This document shows positions 9,546 to 18,272 of a DNA stretch of 25,079 nucleotides, in pieces. The notes beneath the pieces were generated by a model. The model did not search any database. It was not told the DNA's origin and saw only the letters and a list, made by a program, of their open reading frames with translations. The DNA lies in the NCBI GenBank assembly GCA_036399695.1, contig DASWMP010000167.1:1-25079 (forward strand), in the 5' to 3' direction. How positions within the stretch are numbered: the stretch's first letter is position 1; each line of letters starts with the position of its first letter. The translations under genes were made by a program, and so were the position numbers. Source of the stretch: DASVEE01 sp036399695 (GTDB taxonomy: Bacteria; Acidobacteriota; Thermoanaerobaculia; Gp7-AA8).

Positions 9546-9608
9546 GGTTGGGCGGTTGGCAGTTGGGCGGTTGGGCAGGGGCTCCCGCCAACCGCCAACC
9601 GCCCAACC
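9546..9608. repeat. Mirrored heptamer-repeat element 2, strong hairpin between convergent genes
   Basis: Almost the whole 69-bp gap between the helicase and the TPR gene is one near-perfect inverted repeat: left arm 9546-9570, right arm 9585-9608, both made of GGTTGGGC/GGTTGGC-type heptamers and their complement, with a 14-nt loop. In RNA from either strand it would make a stem of about 24 bp. It could end transcription from both sides although no U-tract follows. Confidence 0.7.
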
Positions 9609-9609
9609 G

Positions 9610-11466
9610 CTACGAGTTCTTGGCGATCTTGCGACGGCGGGCGTGCAGGCGGTCGATCAGTTTCGTCGCGCTGCGCACCTGCTCGAGGATCTTCTCCTCG
9701 AGGCCGGCGCCTTTGATCTTGAACGTCTTCGCCTTGCGGAACACCTGACGGGCGCGGTCTTTCTGGCCGCTTTCCAGCAGGGCCATGCCGAGGTGCATCA
9801 GGTTCGTCGCCGTCGGGCCGAGGTCCGCTGACTTCGAAAGGAAGTCGACAGCGTTCCGGAAATCGCGGCGCTTGAAGTAGACCCAGCCCAGCGCGGCCAG
9901 CGGGAACTGCTTCAGCTCCTTCGGCGAGAAGCGGAGCGCGAGCTGCGCGCTCTCCAATGCTTCGTCGAGGTTCTCCTCCATCTCCGCGAGGTTGTACGCC
10001 TTCTCGTAGTAGGCGATCGACTTCGCGTAGTTGGAGGTGTAGTCGCGCAGCATCTCTTCGAGTGCGCGGTTCGCTTCCTTGAAGTTCCCCTCCGCGCGCA
10101 GCGCTTCGACGAGCGTCGTGTAGGCCGCGGCGGCGACGACTTCCGGCGGCTTCACGTGCAGGATACGGCGCGCCGCGGCGATCGCTTCCGAGTTCAGGTC
10201 GAGCTGCGAGCAGAGCAGCGCGTACGGCAGCAGGATGTTGACGTTCTCCGGGTCGACGACCGCCGCGCGGCGATAGCCTTCCAGCGCTTCGGCGTACTTG
10301 CCTTCGCTCGCCAGCAACTCGGCGGCACGCACGTCATCGACGGCCGGTCCCTGCACCGGCACGTGCACGTCCAGACCCTCGTGGATCTTGACCGCCTGCT
10401 GGTACTCCATCTTGTTCGGATTGAGCTCCAGCGCTTCCTGGAAGCACTCGATGGCCTTGCGGTTCCAGTTGCGGTCGAGGTAGCAGAGGCCGAGGTGATA
10501 GATCGCCTCTTCGTAATCGGGATCGAGCTTCAGCGCTGCCTGAAACGAGCGGATGGAGCGCTCGAGCTGCCCCTTCTCGTAGAAGATCGTCCCGAGGAGG
10601 TAATAGGCCTGCGGGATCGCTTCGAGCTGGATGGCCTTCTCGAGGAACTTCTGCGCGCGGAGCAGCTTGCCCTTCCGGGCGTAGATCGCGCCAAGGCTGA
10701 AGTACGGGAGGAACGACTCCTGGGAGATCTGGATGGCGCGGCGCAGCCAGCGCTCGGCGCCTTTGAGGTCCTGGCGCTCGTGCAGCAGGACGCCGTAGAA
10801 GACCGCGGCGTCGAAGTGATCGGGCTGCACTTCCAGCGTGCGCTCGAGGTACGACTTGGCGCGGTCGAGATTGCCGTCGTTGAAGAACATCTCGCCGAGG
10901 AAGAACGAGAGCTCGTAGTTGTCGCGGTCGAGCTTGAACGCTTCCTCGAGGTGCTTCATCCCGCGGTCGGGATCGAAGCCGTCGAATGCGGCCTCGGCGT
11001 CACCCACGTTCTGCAGGAAGCGGTCGCGCTTCTCGCCGCGGAACAGCGAGACCATGCGGTCCTTGCGCTCCGTGAAGCGCTGCTTCTTTTCGAGCGCGAG
11101 CATCTGCTCGCCCATCTTCGATTCCCACAGCTCGACCACTTCGTCGCCGCTGAGGACGTTCTTCTTCTCGAGGATCTCTTTGACCGAGAGCAGACCGGTC
11201 TGATTGATGAAGATCGCCCGCTCGTGCTTCTGCACGGCATCGACGAGCGAACGGATCGTTTCGGCCGAGCGCTTGATGATTTCCTCGAGCGCGGAGACAC
11301 GTTCGAGCAGATGCTCGTCGAGTGAGAGGTCGTCTTCCTCCTCGTAGTCGTCGAGCTCGTCTTCTTCGAAGGGATTGACGCCGGAGAGCACCAGCAGCTT
11401 GTTCTGGCAGCGAAGGCAGAACTCCCGCTCGTCGGCGTTGAATGCGCTACAGGTCTGGCAGAGCAT
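9610..11466 (-). CDS. Zinc-ribbon, coiled-coil and TPR-repeat protein
   Basis: A 618-residue protein I do not recognise as a named family. It opens with a four-Cys zinc ribbon (CQTCSAFNADEREFCLRC), followed by an acidic stretch (EDELDDYEEEDD), a predicted coiled-coil (residues about 40-130), and then a long TPR array to the end; typical units include FFLGEMFFNDGNLDRAKSYL and YYLLGTIFYEKGQLERSI. No signal peptide or membrane helix, so probably a cytosolic scaffold for protein-protein contacts. ATG 11466 is preferred because it begins right at the zinc ribbon; an in-frame TTG at 11499 would add 11 residues. Lies downstream of the hydroxyacyl-CoA dehydrogenase, but 180 nt with a repeat element separate them. 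Confidence 0.8.
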   Translation of the reverse strand: MLCQTCSAFNADEREFCLRCQNKLLVLSGVNPFEEDELDDYEEEDDLSLDEHLLERVSALEEIIKRSAETIRSLVDAVQKHERAIFINQTGLLSVKEILEKKNVLSGDEVVELWESKMGEQMLALEKKQRFTERKDRMVSLFRGEKRDRFLQNVGDAEAAFDGFDPDRGMKHLEEAFKLDRDNYELSFFLGEMFFNDGNLDRAKSYLERTLEVQPDHFDAAVFYGVLLHERQDLKGAERWLRRAIQISQESFLPYFSLGAIYARKGKLLRAQKFLEKAIQLEAIPQAYYLLGTIFYEKGQLERSIRSFQAALKLDPDYEEAIYHLGLCYLDRNWNRKAIECFQEALELNPNKMEYQQAVKIHEGLDVHVPVQGPAVDDVRAAELLASEGKYAEALEGYRRAAVVDPENVNILLPYALLCSQLDLNSEAIAAARRILHVKPPEVVAAAAYTTLVEALRAEGNFKEANRALEEMLRDYTSNYAKSIAYYEKAYNLAEMEENLDEALESAQLALRFSPKELKQFPLAALGWVYFKRRDFRNAVDFLSKSADLGPTATNLMHLGMALLESGQKDRARQVFRKAKTFKIKGAGLEEKILEQVRSATKLIDRLHARRRKIAKNS

Positions 11467-11548
11467 GATTGTGCGGCGTACAACATCACCCTTGACCAAA
11501 CTATGTCAATCGGCAGGGCGCCAGGCCGAGACAGTTGTGACAGTTCGT

Positions 11549-11644
11549 AGTTGGCAGTTGGCGGTTGGCAGTAGGGAGAAGAGGACGACGGTCCGTCGAT
11601 CCCTCCACCGCCAACCGCCAACCGCCAACTGCCAACCGCCAACT
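11549..11644. repeat. Mirrored heptamer-repeat element 3
   Basis: In the gap between the dehydrogenase stop and the TPR start, a left arm (11549-11577) of AGTTGGC/GGTTGGC heptamers faces a complementary right arm (11600-11644) of CCGCCAA/CTGCCAA heptamers over a loop of about 22 nt. TCCCT at the inner edge of the right arm pairs with AGGGA at the inner edge of the left arm, so the hairpin closes cleanly. It ends just before the dehydrogenase stop codon on the minus strand. Confidence 0.7.
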
Positions 11645-11646
11645 CG

Positions 11647-12492
<846 letters not shown>

Positions 12493-12561
12493 TCGTTTTC
12501 AGCTCCCAAGATTCGAAATCGAGGCAGACTTTATCGTAAGATCGGCGACCCGGGAGTCGGA

Positions 12562-13782
12562 ATGGCGCGGAAATGCTTCATGTGCGGTGGCGAGATCTCG
12601 CAGGGTATCCTCTGCGAGAAGTGCGACAAACCGCGGCGTAAGTCCTCGCCGTCGATCCAGACTTCAGCGGCCGAATCCGAAACGGCGCCCGCTTCTTCCC
12701 CGGCGCCATCGCCAGCGTCGTCAGGCCAGCCCAGTCCAGCGGCAGCAGCCGCGATGGCCGTCGATCCCGATCCCTTCCCGAAGGCGCCGATCCTGCCGTT
12801 CCGCGTCGAATCGTCCACACCGGCCATCACGAGCGTCGTCGATTTGCTGGTCGCGGCCGGGGTGCCGTCGATCCTCATCGGCCCTGACCGGTCGGTGAAG
12901 TTCGTCTCCGACGACGCCAAGCGCCTCTTCGACGCCACGCAGAGCGACCTCTCGGCGCTGGCCACGATCGAAGCGAAGGCGGGCATCCGCGTCGGCGACC
13001 TCTCCGTGCCGACCTCCGCCGGCGTCCGGGTCAACCATCGCAACCTGCTGTACACGCTCGTCCCGATGTCGGGCGGCGCCAGCGGTGCGGTGCTCGTCTT
13101 CCGGCAGGCTGATCCGATGAACGAGGCGCACGCGTCGTTCGTGACGTACCTGCGCGAGACCGTCTTTGGACCGCTCCGCGCGCTCCGCGAGACGCTGCAC
13201 CACGCGGCCGCGACGAAGAACGATCACTTCCTCGCCGATTCCGCGGCCGCCGTCGACCAGATCCTCTCGTCGCTCGAGCTGGCGCCGGAGGTGGAAGAGT
13301 CGTCGAGCGGGCTGCGTCCGGTGCCGACCGTCACGGACGTAGTCCGCCGCGTCGGCGACCGCTTCAAGGCGTACGCGGACCTCAAAGGGATCCAGTTGCA
13401 GGTGGACGTGCAGGACCTCGAGGAGCGCTTCGTCGACCACGAGCATCTCTCGGACGCGCTGGCCATCCTGATGGACAACGCGCTCCACTACGTCCCCGCC
13501 GGCGGCCAGGTGGTCCTTGGCGTCCGCTGGATGGAGCACAAAGGAAAGCCGCTGCTGCTCTTCTTCGTCATGGACAACGGCGCGGTCGTCCCGGAAGAGC
13601 TGCGTCAGTCGATCTTCGAGCCGTCGTTCGTCTGGAGCCCGTCGAGTACGGAACGGACAGGACGCGGGCTGTTCAAGTGTCGTGAATTTGCGGTGGCGCA
13701 TGCCGGTTCAGTATGGGTCGAATCCAAGACCGGTAAAGCCTGTACGTTTTTCCTGCGTGTCCGTCCCGACGGCACGCGATAG
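12562..13782 (+). CDS. Zinc-ribbon histidine-kinase-like protein lacking the phospho-acceptor His
   Basis: A 406-residue soluble protein. Residues 5-21 form a CxxC...CxxC zinc ribbon (CFMCGGEISQGILCEKC); about 25-75 is an Ala/Ser/Pro linker; about 85-185 resembles a PAS-type sensor; 193-230 matches a DHp helix; 260-403 is a GHKL ATPase domain with N-box (DNALHY, N306), G1 (DNG 338-340) and G2 (GRGL 367-370). At the DHp H-box, F193...P204-L205 align with the standard motif, but the His position is E199. It may bind ATP without autophosphorylating on His. Start ATG 12562 has GGGAG upstream; the frame stays open far upstream but that DNA is the opposite-strand dehydrogenase. Sixteen nt before the CAP gene. 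The PAS call is less certain than the ATPase call. Confidence 0.82.
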   Translation: MARKCFMCGGEISQGILCEKCDKPRRKSSPSIQTSAAESETAPASSPAPSPASSGQPSPAAAAAMAVDPDPFPKAPILPFRVESSTPAITSVVDLLVAAGVPSILIGPDRSVKFVSDDAKRLFDATQSDLSALATIEAKAGIRVGDLSVPTSAGVRVNHRNLLYTLVPMSGGASGAVLVFRQADPMNEAHASFVTYLRETVFGPLRALRETLHHAAATKNDHFLADSAAAVDQILSSLELAPEVEESSSGLRPVPTVTDVVRRVGDRFKAYADLKGIQLQVDVQDLEERFVDHEHLSDALAILMDNALHYVPAGGQVVLGVRWMEHKGKPLLLFFVMDNGAVVPEELRQSIFEPSFVWSPSSTERTGRGLFKCREFAVAHAGSVWVESKTGKACTFFLRVRPDGTR

Positions 13783-13798
13783 ACAACGGAACGTCCCA

Positions 13799-14287
13799 AT
13801 GAAGACCCTGCTCGCAGTCCTGCTGTTCGCGCTTTCTCCGACGCTGTTCGCGGCGGAGATCACGACCCAAAACGTGATCCGCGAGATGAACAAGTACCGT
13901 CTCGCCCACCACCTCCCGCCGCTGCGCGAAGATCCGCGCCTCAGGGAAGCGGCCGGCGACCGGATGCGCGACATGGAGGAGATGGCCTACTGGAGCCACG
14001 TCTCCCCGGATGGCCGCGCGCCGTTCGTCTGGATGAAGCAGCGCGGTTACGAGTTCCAGTTCGCCGGCGAGAACCTGGCGTCGGGATTCGAGACCGCCGA
14101 GGTGCTGGTCGAGTCGTGGATGGAGTCGGAAGGCCACCGGGCCAACATCCTCTCGCCGAGCTACCAGGAGTGCGGCCTGTCGATCATCGAAGGCGCGACC
14201 ACCGGCCGTGCGACGGGCCACTCGATCGTGGTGCTGTTCGGGCGCCTGCTGCTGGACCCGCGCGCCACGCAGACCGCGGTCAAGTAG
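13799..14287 (+). CDS. Secreted CAP/SCP-domain protein (YkwD-like)
   Basis: A 162-residue protein with a signal peptide (MKTLLAVLLFALSPTLFAA, likely cleaved before EIT) and one CAP domain covering the rest. Seen CAP features: NKYRLAHHLPPLREDPRLREAA, the HVSPDGRAPFVWMKQRG segment with the first His, GENLASGFETAEVLVESWMES, and GHRANIL with the second His, as in bacterial YkwD/SCP proteins. It is probably periplasmic or extracellular; the function of bacterial CAP proteins is poorly defined. It begins 16 nt after the kinase-like gene, so the two are likely co-transcribed. The frame is open upstream but the ATG at 13799 is fixed by the signal peptide. Confidence 0.9.
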   Translation: MKTLLAVLLFALSPTLFAAEITTQNVIREMNKYRLAHHLPPLREDPRLREAAGDRMRDMEEMAYWSHVSPDGRAPFVWMKQRGYEFQFAGENLASGFETAEVLVESWMESEGHRANILSPSYQECGLSIIEGATTGRATGHSIVVLFGRLLLDPRATQTAVK

Positions 14288-14326
14288 GTCGAGACGATCT
14301 GCCCGCACGCCGGAGGCGTGTCGTAA

Positions 14327-14519
14327 ATTAGCCGGTGGCAAGCGCCGAAGGCGAGCGGCCACCGGTTTCGGTTGCAACGAAGCTTTGCACCCTGAAGGGG
14401 TGCGGGGGGAACGATGCCATCGACGCACCTCAGCATGCGACGCGACCAATGCCCGGGTCGAGCAGGAGGGCGGACCTTGTCCGGTGGCGGCGTGCCTTCG
14501 GCACTTGACACCGGCTAAT
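14327..14519. repeat. Intergenic palindromic element with ATTAGCCGGTG ends
   Basis: The 271-bp gap 14288-14558 contains a 193-bp unit bounded by an exact 11-bp inverted repeat: ATTAGCCGGTG (14327-14337) and CACCGGCTAAT (14509-14519). Inside are small hairpins, GCACCC/GGGTGC with a TGAAG-type loop (14387-14403) and GTGCC-TTC-GGCAC (14492-14504). There is no open frame of note. It looks like a dispersed REP/MITE-type element between the convergent CAP and ThiF-rhodanese genes; copies elsewhere cannot be checked here. Confidence 0.6.
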
Positions 14520-14558
14520 CTCCGGCGTGCAACCCCGCCGTTGTTTCGAATGGTTCGC

Positions 14559-15644
14559 CTACACCACCTTGATGCTCGGATCCACCTCTTGCGAGTAGCG
14601 GCTCATCCCTCCCACCAGGTTGCGCACCCGCGAGAAGCCGGCGGCTTTCAGGTGCTGCTGGGCGTGGGCGCTGCGGCCGCCGCTGCGGCAGATCATGACG
14701 ATCTCCTTGTCGCGCGGCAGTGACTGGATGTGCTTCGGCAGCTCGTTCAGGGGGATGTGCTGTGCCTCGTCGAGGTGGCCGGCGTTCCACTCGTACGGCT
14801 CGCGCACGTCGATGCAGACGACCTCTTCGCCGGCGGCGAGTTTTTCGGAGAGCTGGGCGGGGGTGATGTCCTGGTCTAACACGGGATTGCAGAACTCCTC
14901 GTAGTCGATGAGCTTCGTGATGGGTGCGTGTTCGTGACAGCGCTTCGGCAGGCGGAGCGTGCGGAACGTCATCGCGAGCGCGTCGAAGAGTAGCAGACGC
15001 CCCGCCAGCGACTCCCCCGCGCCGGTGATCAGTTTGATGGCCTCCGTGGCCTGCAGTGTCCCGATCACCCCCGGCAGCACGCCGAGGACGCCCCCCTCCG
15101 CGCACGACGGCACGAGGTGCGGCGGCGGAGGCTCGGGATGGAAGCAGCGGTAGCACGGACCCGTACGCGCATCGAACACCGACACCTGCCCTTCGAAGCG
15201 AAAGATCGAGCCGTAGATGTTCGGCTTCCCGAGCAGGACGCAGGCGTCGGCCACGAGATAGCGCGTCGGGAAGTTGTCGGTGCCGTCGATGACGACGTCG
15301 TAGCCGCCGAGGATCTCGAGCGCGTTCGCCGACGTCAGTTGCGTCTCGTGCAGCACCACCTCGACCTCGGGATTCAGGTCGCGCAGCCGGTCACGCGCCG
15401 CCTCCAGCTTCGGGCGCCCGACGTCCGAGGTGCCGTACAGCACCTGCCGCTGCAGGTTCGATTCGTCCACGCGATCGAAGTCGACGATATCGAGCCGTCC
15501 GACGCCCGCGGCCGCGAGATACAGCAGCACAGGGCTGCCGAGACCGCCCGCGCCGACGACAAGGACGGATGCGCGCCGCAGCTTCTCCTGGCCGGCGGGA
15601 CCGATCTCCGGCAGGACGAGATGGCGGGCGTAGCGTTCGCTCAC
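14559..15644 (-). CDS. moeZ: ThiF/MoeB adenylyltransferase fused to rhodanese (MoeZ-like)
   Basis: E1-like enzyme that adenylates and sulfurates the C-terminus of small sulfur carriers (MoaD/ThiS/CysO types) for molybdopterin, thiamine or cysteine synthesis. Residues 1-245: ARHLVLPEIGPAGQEKL, ATP loop GAGGLGSP (31-38), NLQRQVLY, VIDGTDNFPTRYL, CYRCFHPEPP (C164, C167) and SCAEGGVLG (C181). Residues about 258-361: rhodanese with catalytic C319 in ICRSGGRS. The second zinc CxxC of MoeB is not seen; at that place is C236-H-E-H239. GTG start at 15644 overlaps the yqeY stop by 4 nt. The specific carrier is unknown since no thiS/moaD is in view. Confidence 0.9.
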   Translation of the reverse strand: MSERYARHLVLPEIGPAGQEKLRRASVLVVGAGGLGSPVLLYLAAAGVGRLDIVDFDRVDESNLQRQVLYGTSDVGRPKLEAARDRLRDLNPEVEVVLHETQLTSANALEILGGYDVVIDGTDNFPTRYLVADACVLLGKPNIYGSIFRFEGQVSVFDARTGPCYRCFHPEPPPPHLVPSCAEGGVLGVLPGVIGTLQATEAIKLITGAGESLAGRLLLFDALAMTFRTLRLPKRCHEHAPITKLIDYEEFCNPVLDQDITPAQLSEKLAAGEEVVCIDVREPYEWNAGHLDEAQHIPLNELPKHIQSLPRDKEIVMICRSGGRSAHAQQHLKAAGFSRVRNLVGGMSRYSQEVDPSIKVV

Positions 15645-16093
15645 GGGAGCAGTCGGGAAACGACTTCCTGGATCTTCTTGCCGTCGACGCGGCCCTTGTA
15701 CTTTGCGGATGCTTCCTTCATGACCTTGCCGAGGTCCTTCTTCGACTGGGCGCCGGTGGAGGCGACGATCTCGCGCAGGCCGCTTTCCAGCTCCTCGTCC
15801 GTCAGCTCGGGGGGGAGATAGGTCTTGAGGATCTCCATCTCGCTGCGCTCTTTCTCGGCGAGCTCCGGGCGATTGCCGGTCGTGTACTGCTCGATGGAGT
15901 CCTGCCGCTGCTTGACCGCCTTGCGGACGACCGTCATCGCTTCCTCGTCGGAGAGCTCGTAGCCGACACCGTGATTGATCTGCTCGTTCTTGAGCGCCGT
16001 TTGCAGCATGCGCAGCACGGAGAGCTTCTCCTTCTGCTGCGTCTTCATCGCTTCCGTCAGATCGGCGCGGATCTGCTCGGTCAGTTTCGCCAT
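15641..16093 (-). CDS. yqeY: GatB/YqeY domain protein
   Basis: A 150-residue free-standing protein of the GatB/YqeY family, which resembles the C-terminal tRNA-binding tail of GatB of the tRNA amidotransferase; the role of the stand-alone form is unclear. Family features: LTEQIRADLTEAMKTQQKEKLSVLRML, the EAMTVVRKAVKQRQDSIEQY helix, AEKERSEMEILKTYLP and LGKVMKEASAKYKGRVDGK near the end. ATG 16093 is chosen because GAGGTG lies just upstream; the GTG within that sequence (16102) would be a less likely start. Coupled by a 4-nt overlap to the ThiF-rhodanese gene and divergent from pyrE with 36 nt between. Confidence 0.92.
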   Translation of the reverse strand: MAKLTEQIRADLTEAMKTQQKEKLSVLRMLQTALKNEQINHGVGYELSDEEAMTVVRKAVKQRQDSIEQYTTGNRPELAEKERSEMEILKTYLPPELTDEELESGLREIVASTGAQSKKDLGKVMKEASAKYKGRVDGKKIQEVVSRLLP

Positions 16094-16129
16094 TGCGTTC
16101 ACCTCGGCGCCATTCTATTCTCGCCCGCC

Positions 16130-16708
16130 ATGACGCTCGACGTCCGCAAGCTGCTGGCTGATACCGGCGCGCTGCTCTCCGGGCACTTCCGCCTCTCCTC
16201 CGGCCTGCACAGCCCCGGTTACGTGCAATGCGCGCTGCTGCTCGAGCACCCGCGCAACGCCAAGGCCATCGGCGAGGCGCTCGCGGAGAAGATCCGCGGC
16301 CTCGGTGCCACGCGGATCGTCGCTCCGGCCCTTGGCGGCGTGGTCATCGGCTACACCGTCGCCGAAGCGCTCGACCTGCCGTTCGTCTTCACCGAACGGA
16401 AGGAAGGGCAGATGACGCTGCGCCGCGGCTTTCACCTGACGCCGGCCGAGCCGGTGGTGATCGTCGAGGACGTCGTCACGACCGGCAAATCGACGCGGGA
16501 GACGGCCGACGTCATCGCCGCGCATGGGGGGCGGGTGGTCGGCTTCGCCTCGATCCTCAACCGCAGCGGCAAAGCCAATCCCTTCGACGCGCCGTACGAA
16601 GCGCTTCTCTCCCTCGACCTCGAAACCTCCGACGAAGCCGCCTGCGCGCTCTGCCAGTCGGGCGTCGCCCTCGACGCGCCGGGCTCGCGCTACTCCGGAA
16701 AGAAATGA
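16130..16708 (+). CDS. pyrE: Orotate phosphoribosyltransferase
   Basis: Transfers phosphoribose from PRPP to orotate to give OMP, the fifth step of de novo pyrimidine synthesis. The 192-residue product has HFRLSSGLHSPGYVQCALLLEHP near the N-terminus, the FTERKEGQMTLRRGF catalytic-loop region and the PRPP-binding motif VVIVEDVVTTGKST. The length and the LSSGLHSPGYVQ signature match the shorter PyrE type. ATG 16130 fits homologues; the longer open frame upstream lies over the opposite-strand yqeY. The stop overlaps the start of the biotin-carrier gene (ATGA), so both are probably one transcript. Confidence 0.93.
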   Translation: MTLDVRKLLADTGALLSGHFRLSSGLHSPGYVQCALLLEHPRNAKAIGEALAEKIRGLGATRIVAPALGGVVIGYTVAEALDLPFVFTERKEGQMTLRRGFHLTPAEPVVIVEDVVTTGKSTRETADVIAAHGGRVVGFASILNRSGKANPFDAPYEALLSLDLETSDEAACALCQSGVALDAPGSRYSGKK

Positions 16709-17091
16709 TCGAGCTCGTCGCCATCCGGGAGGAAGAAGCCGAGATTCGTGTCGACGGACGGCTCTACGTCGTCCCCTATGTGGTGCAGGGCCCGGTCGTC
16801 AGCTTTTCCTTCGACGGCGAGATCTACACCCACGAGGTGGTGGAAAAAGGCTCCCGCGCCAAGGCCCGCCACCGCGAGCAGTCCACCGCCGCCCCGATGC
16901 CCGGCGTCGTGCTGAAAATTCTCGTGGCTGCGGGCGACGTTGTGACGAAGGGAACGCCACTCCTGATCCTCGAGGCGATGAAGATGGAGCACCAGATCGT
17001 CGCCCCGAAGGATGGCACGGTTACGGCGATCAACTGCCGTGAAGGGGAGCTGGTGCAGCCTGGCGTGGAGCTGGTGGGGATGGCGGAGTGA
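16705..17091 (+). CDS. Biotin carboxyl carrier (biotinyl-lipoyl domain) protein
   Basis: A 128-residue protein ending in a biotinyl domain with the canonical EAMKMEH motif; K93 is the predicted biotinylated lysine. APMPGVVLKILVAAGDVVTKGTPL and the downstream GTVTAINCREGELVQPG are typical of carriers in acyl-CoA and pyruvate/oxaloacetate carboxylases. The N-terminal 60 residues are a beta-rich segment as in the region before the carrier domain of acyl-CoA carboxylase alpha subunits. No biotin carboxylase or carboxyltransferase is nearby. HMG-CoA lyase 237 nt downstream suggests methylcrotonyl-CoA carboxylase in leucine breakdown, but this is inference. Starts inside the pyrE stop. Confidence 0.9.
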   Translation: MIELVAIREEEAEIRVDGRLYVVPYVVQGPVVSFSFDGEIYTHEVVEKGSRAKARHREQSTAAPMPGVVLKILVAAGDVVTKGTPLLILEAMKMEHQIVAPKDGTVTAINCREGELVQPGVELVGMAE

Positions 17092-17150
17092 CGGTTAACC
17101 GTTGCTGATAAAGAGTAACAGTTAGGCGGGCGCGAGAAGCGCAAAGCGTT

Positions 17151-17322
17151 AATGTTGACTGTTCAATGTTGAATGCTCAATGTTAAACGGTTAGCGCGCT
17201 ATATTCACTGATGTCGTGCACTCTTTCTTCCTTCGGTAATGAGTACGGAGTCGGCGTGTCTTATCGTCTCGCCTGGTGCAGACATTCAACATTCAGAATT
17301 CAACATTAAGCATTCAACATTT
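17151..17322. repeat. Mirrored repeat element 4, AT-rich 14-bp units
   Basis: The 236-bp gap 17092-17327 is clearly AT-richer than its surroundings. A left arm (17151-17190) of about three 14-bp units beginning AATGTTGA faces a right arm (17283-17322) of complementary TCAACATT units; about 33 of 40 positions pair. About 92 bp lie between. The right arm ends 5 nt before the HMG-CoA lyase ATG, so it would fall in that gene's leader. Architecture matches the GC-rich heptamer elements but base composition differs. Confidence 0.65.
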
Positions 17323-17327
17323 CTCCT

Positions 17328-18266
17328 ATGAAGATCCTTGTTGATACGGTGAAGATCGTCGAAGTCGGCCCGCGTGACGGCCTGCAGAATGAGAAGGTTA
17401 CGATCCCGACCGAGGCCAAGGTCCGGTACATCACGGCGCTCAGTGATGCCGGTCTGCGCGTCATCGAAGCCGGTGCTTTCGTCAGCCCGAAGTGGGTGCC
17501 GCAGATGGCAGATACCGCGGCTGTTTATCGTGAGATCCCGAAGGATCCGGGCGTCGAATATCCGGTGCTCGTCCCGAACATGAAGGGGCTGGAGCGGGCC
17601 ATGGAAGCGGGCGTGAAGTCCATCGCCATCTTCACCGCGGCCTCGGAGACGTTCAACAAGCGCAACATCAACATGTCCATCGACGAGTCGTTCGAGAACT
17701 ACGCCCCCGTGGCGGCGCGGGCGCGGGAGGAAGGCATCCGCGTGCGCGGCTACGTCTCGACCGGCTTTGGCTGCCCGTACGAAGGGGACGTCCCGCCCGA
17801 GAAGGTGCTCGAGGTCTCGGCGCGCCTGCTCGATCTCGGCTGCTACGAGGTCTCAGTCGGCGACACGATCGGCGTCGGCACGCCGATGCAGGTTCAGGGC
17901 GTCATCGGCGTGCTGCTGCAGGTGATTCCGCGCTCCCGGCTGGCCATGCACTTCCACGACACGCGCGGTACCGCGCTGGCCAATACGCTCGCGGCGCTGG
18001 AGATGGGCATCTCGACCTTCGACGCTTCCTCCGGTGGGCTGGGCGGCTGTCCATATGCGCCGGGCGCGTCGGGCAATATGGCCACCGAGGATCTGGTGTA
18101 CTTCCTCAACGGCCTGGGGCTGGAGAGCGGCGCCGATCTCGGCCGGCTCGTGCAGGCCTCGGCGATCATCGCGCCGTACCTCGACCATCCGCTGCCCGGC
18201 CGCGTCCTCCAGGCGTGCACGCGCGGCACGTTGCCGTTCGCGACCGCCACACAATCCGTACAATAG
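17328..18266 (+). CDS. mvaB: Hydroxymethylglutaryl-CoA lyase
   Basis: Cleaves HMG-CoA to acetoacetate and acetyl-CoA, last step of leucine degradation. The 312-residue TIM-barrel protein shows VEVGPRDGLQNE near the N-terminus (metal and catalytic Asp/Arg), EAGAFVSPKWVPQMAD, CYEVSVGDTIGVGTP, the HFHDTRGTALAN metal His pair and the lyase loop GLGGCPYAPGASGNMATED with catalytic C241. These separate it from isopropylmalate and homocitrate synthases. Normal length. No good ribosome site is seen at ATG 17328, where a repeat arm ends. The thioesterase gene follows after 6 nt. Confidence 0.94.
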   Translation: MKILVDTVKIVEVGPRDGLQNEKVTIPTEAKVRYITALSDAGLRVIEAGAFVSPKWVPQMADTAAVYREIPKDPGVEYPVLVPNMKGLERAMEAGVKSIAIFTAASETFNKRNINMSIDESFENYAPVAARAREEGIRVRGYVSTGFGCPYEGDVPPEKVLEVSARLLDLGCYEVSVGDTIGVGTPMQVQGVIGVLLQVIPRSRLAMHFHDTRGTALANTLAALEMGISTFDASSGGLGGCPYAPGASGNMATEDLVYFLNGLGLESGADLGRLVQASAIIAPYLDHPLPGRVLQACTRGTLPFATATQSVQ

Positions 18267-18272
18267 GGGGCG

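Noticed and set aside
10156..11325. 389-codon plus-strand frame opposite the TPR gene
   Set aside because: Shadow frame; the opposite strand has regular TPR repeats and a zinc ribbon.
15569..16129. N-terminal extension of pyrE by 187 codons
   Set aside because: Overlaps yqeY on the other strand; PyrE homologues begin at the ATG at 16130.
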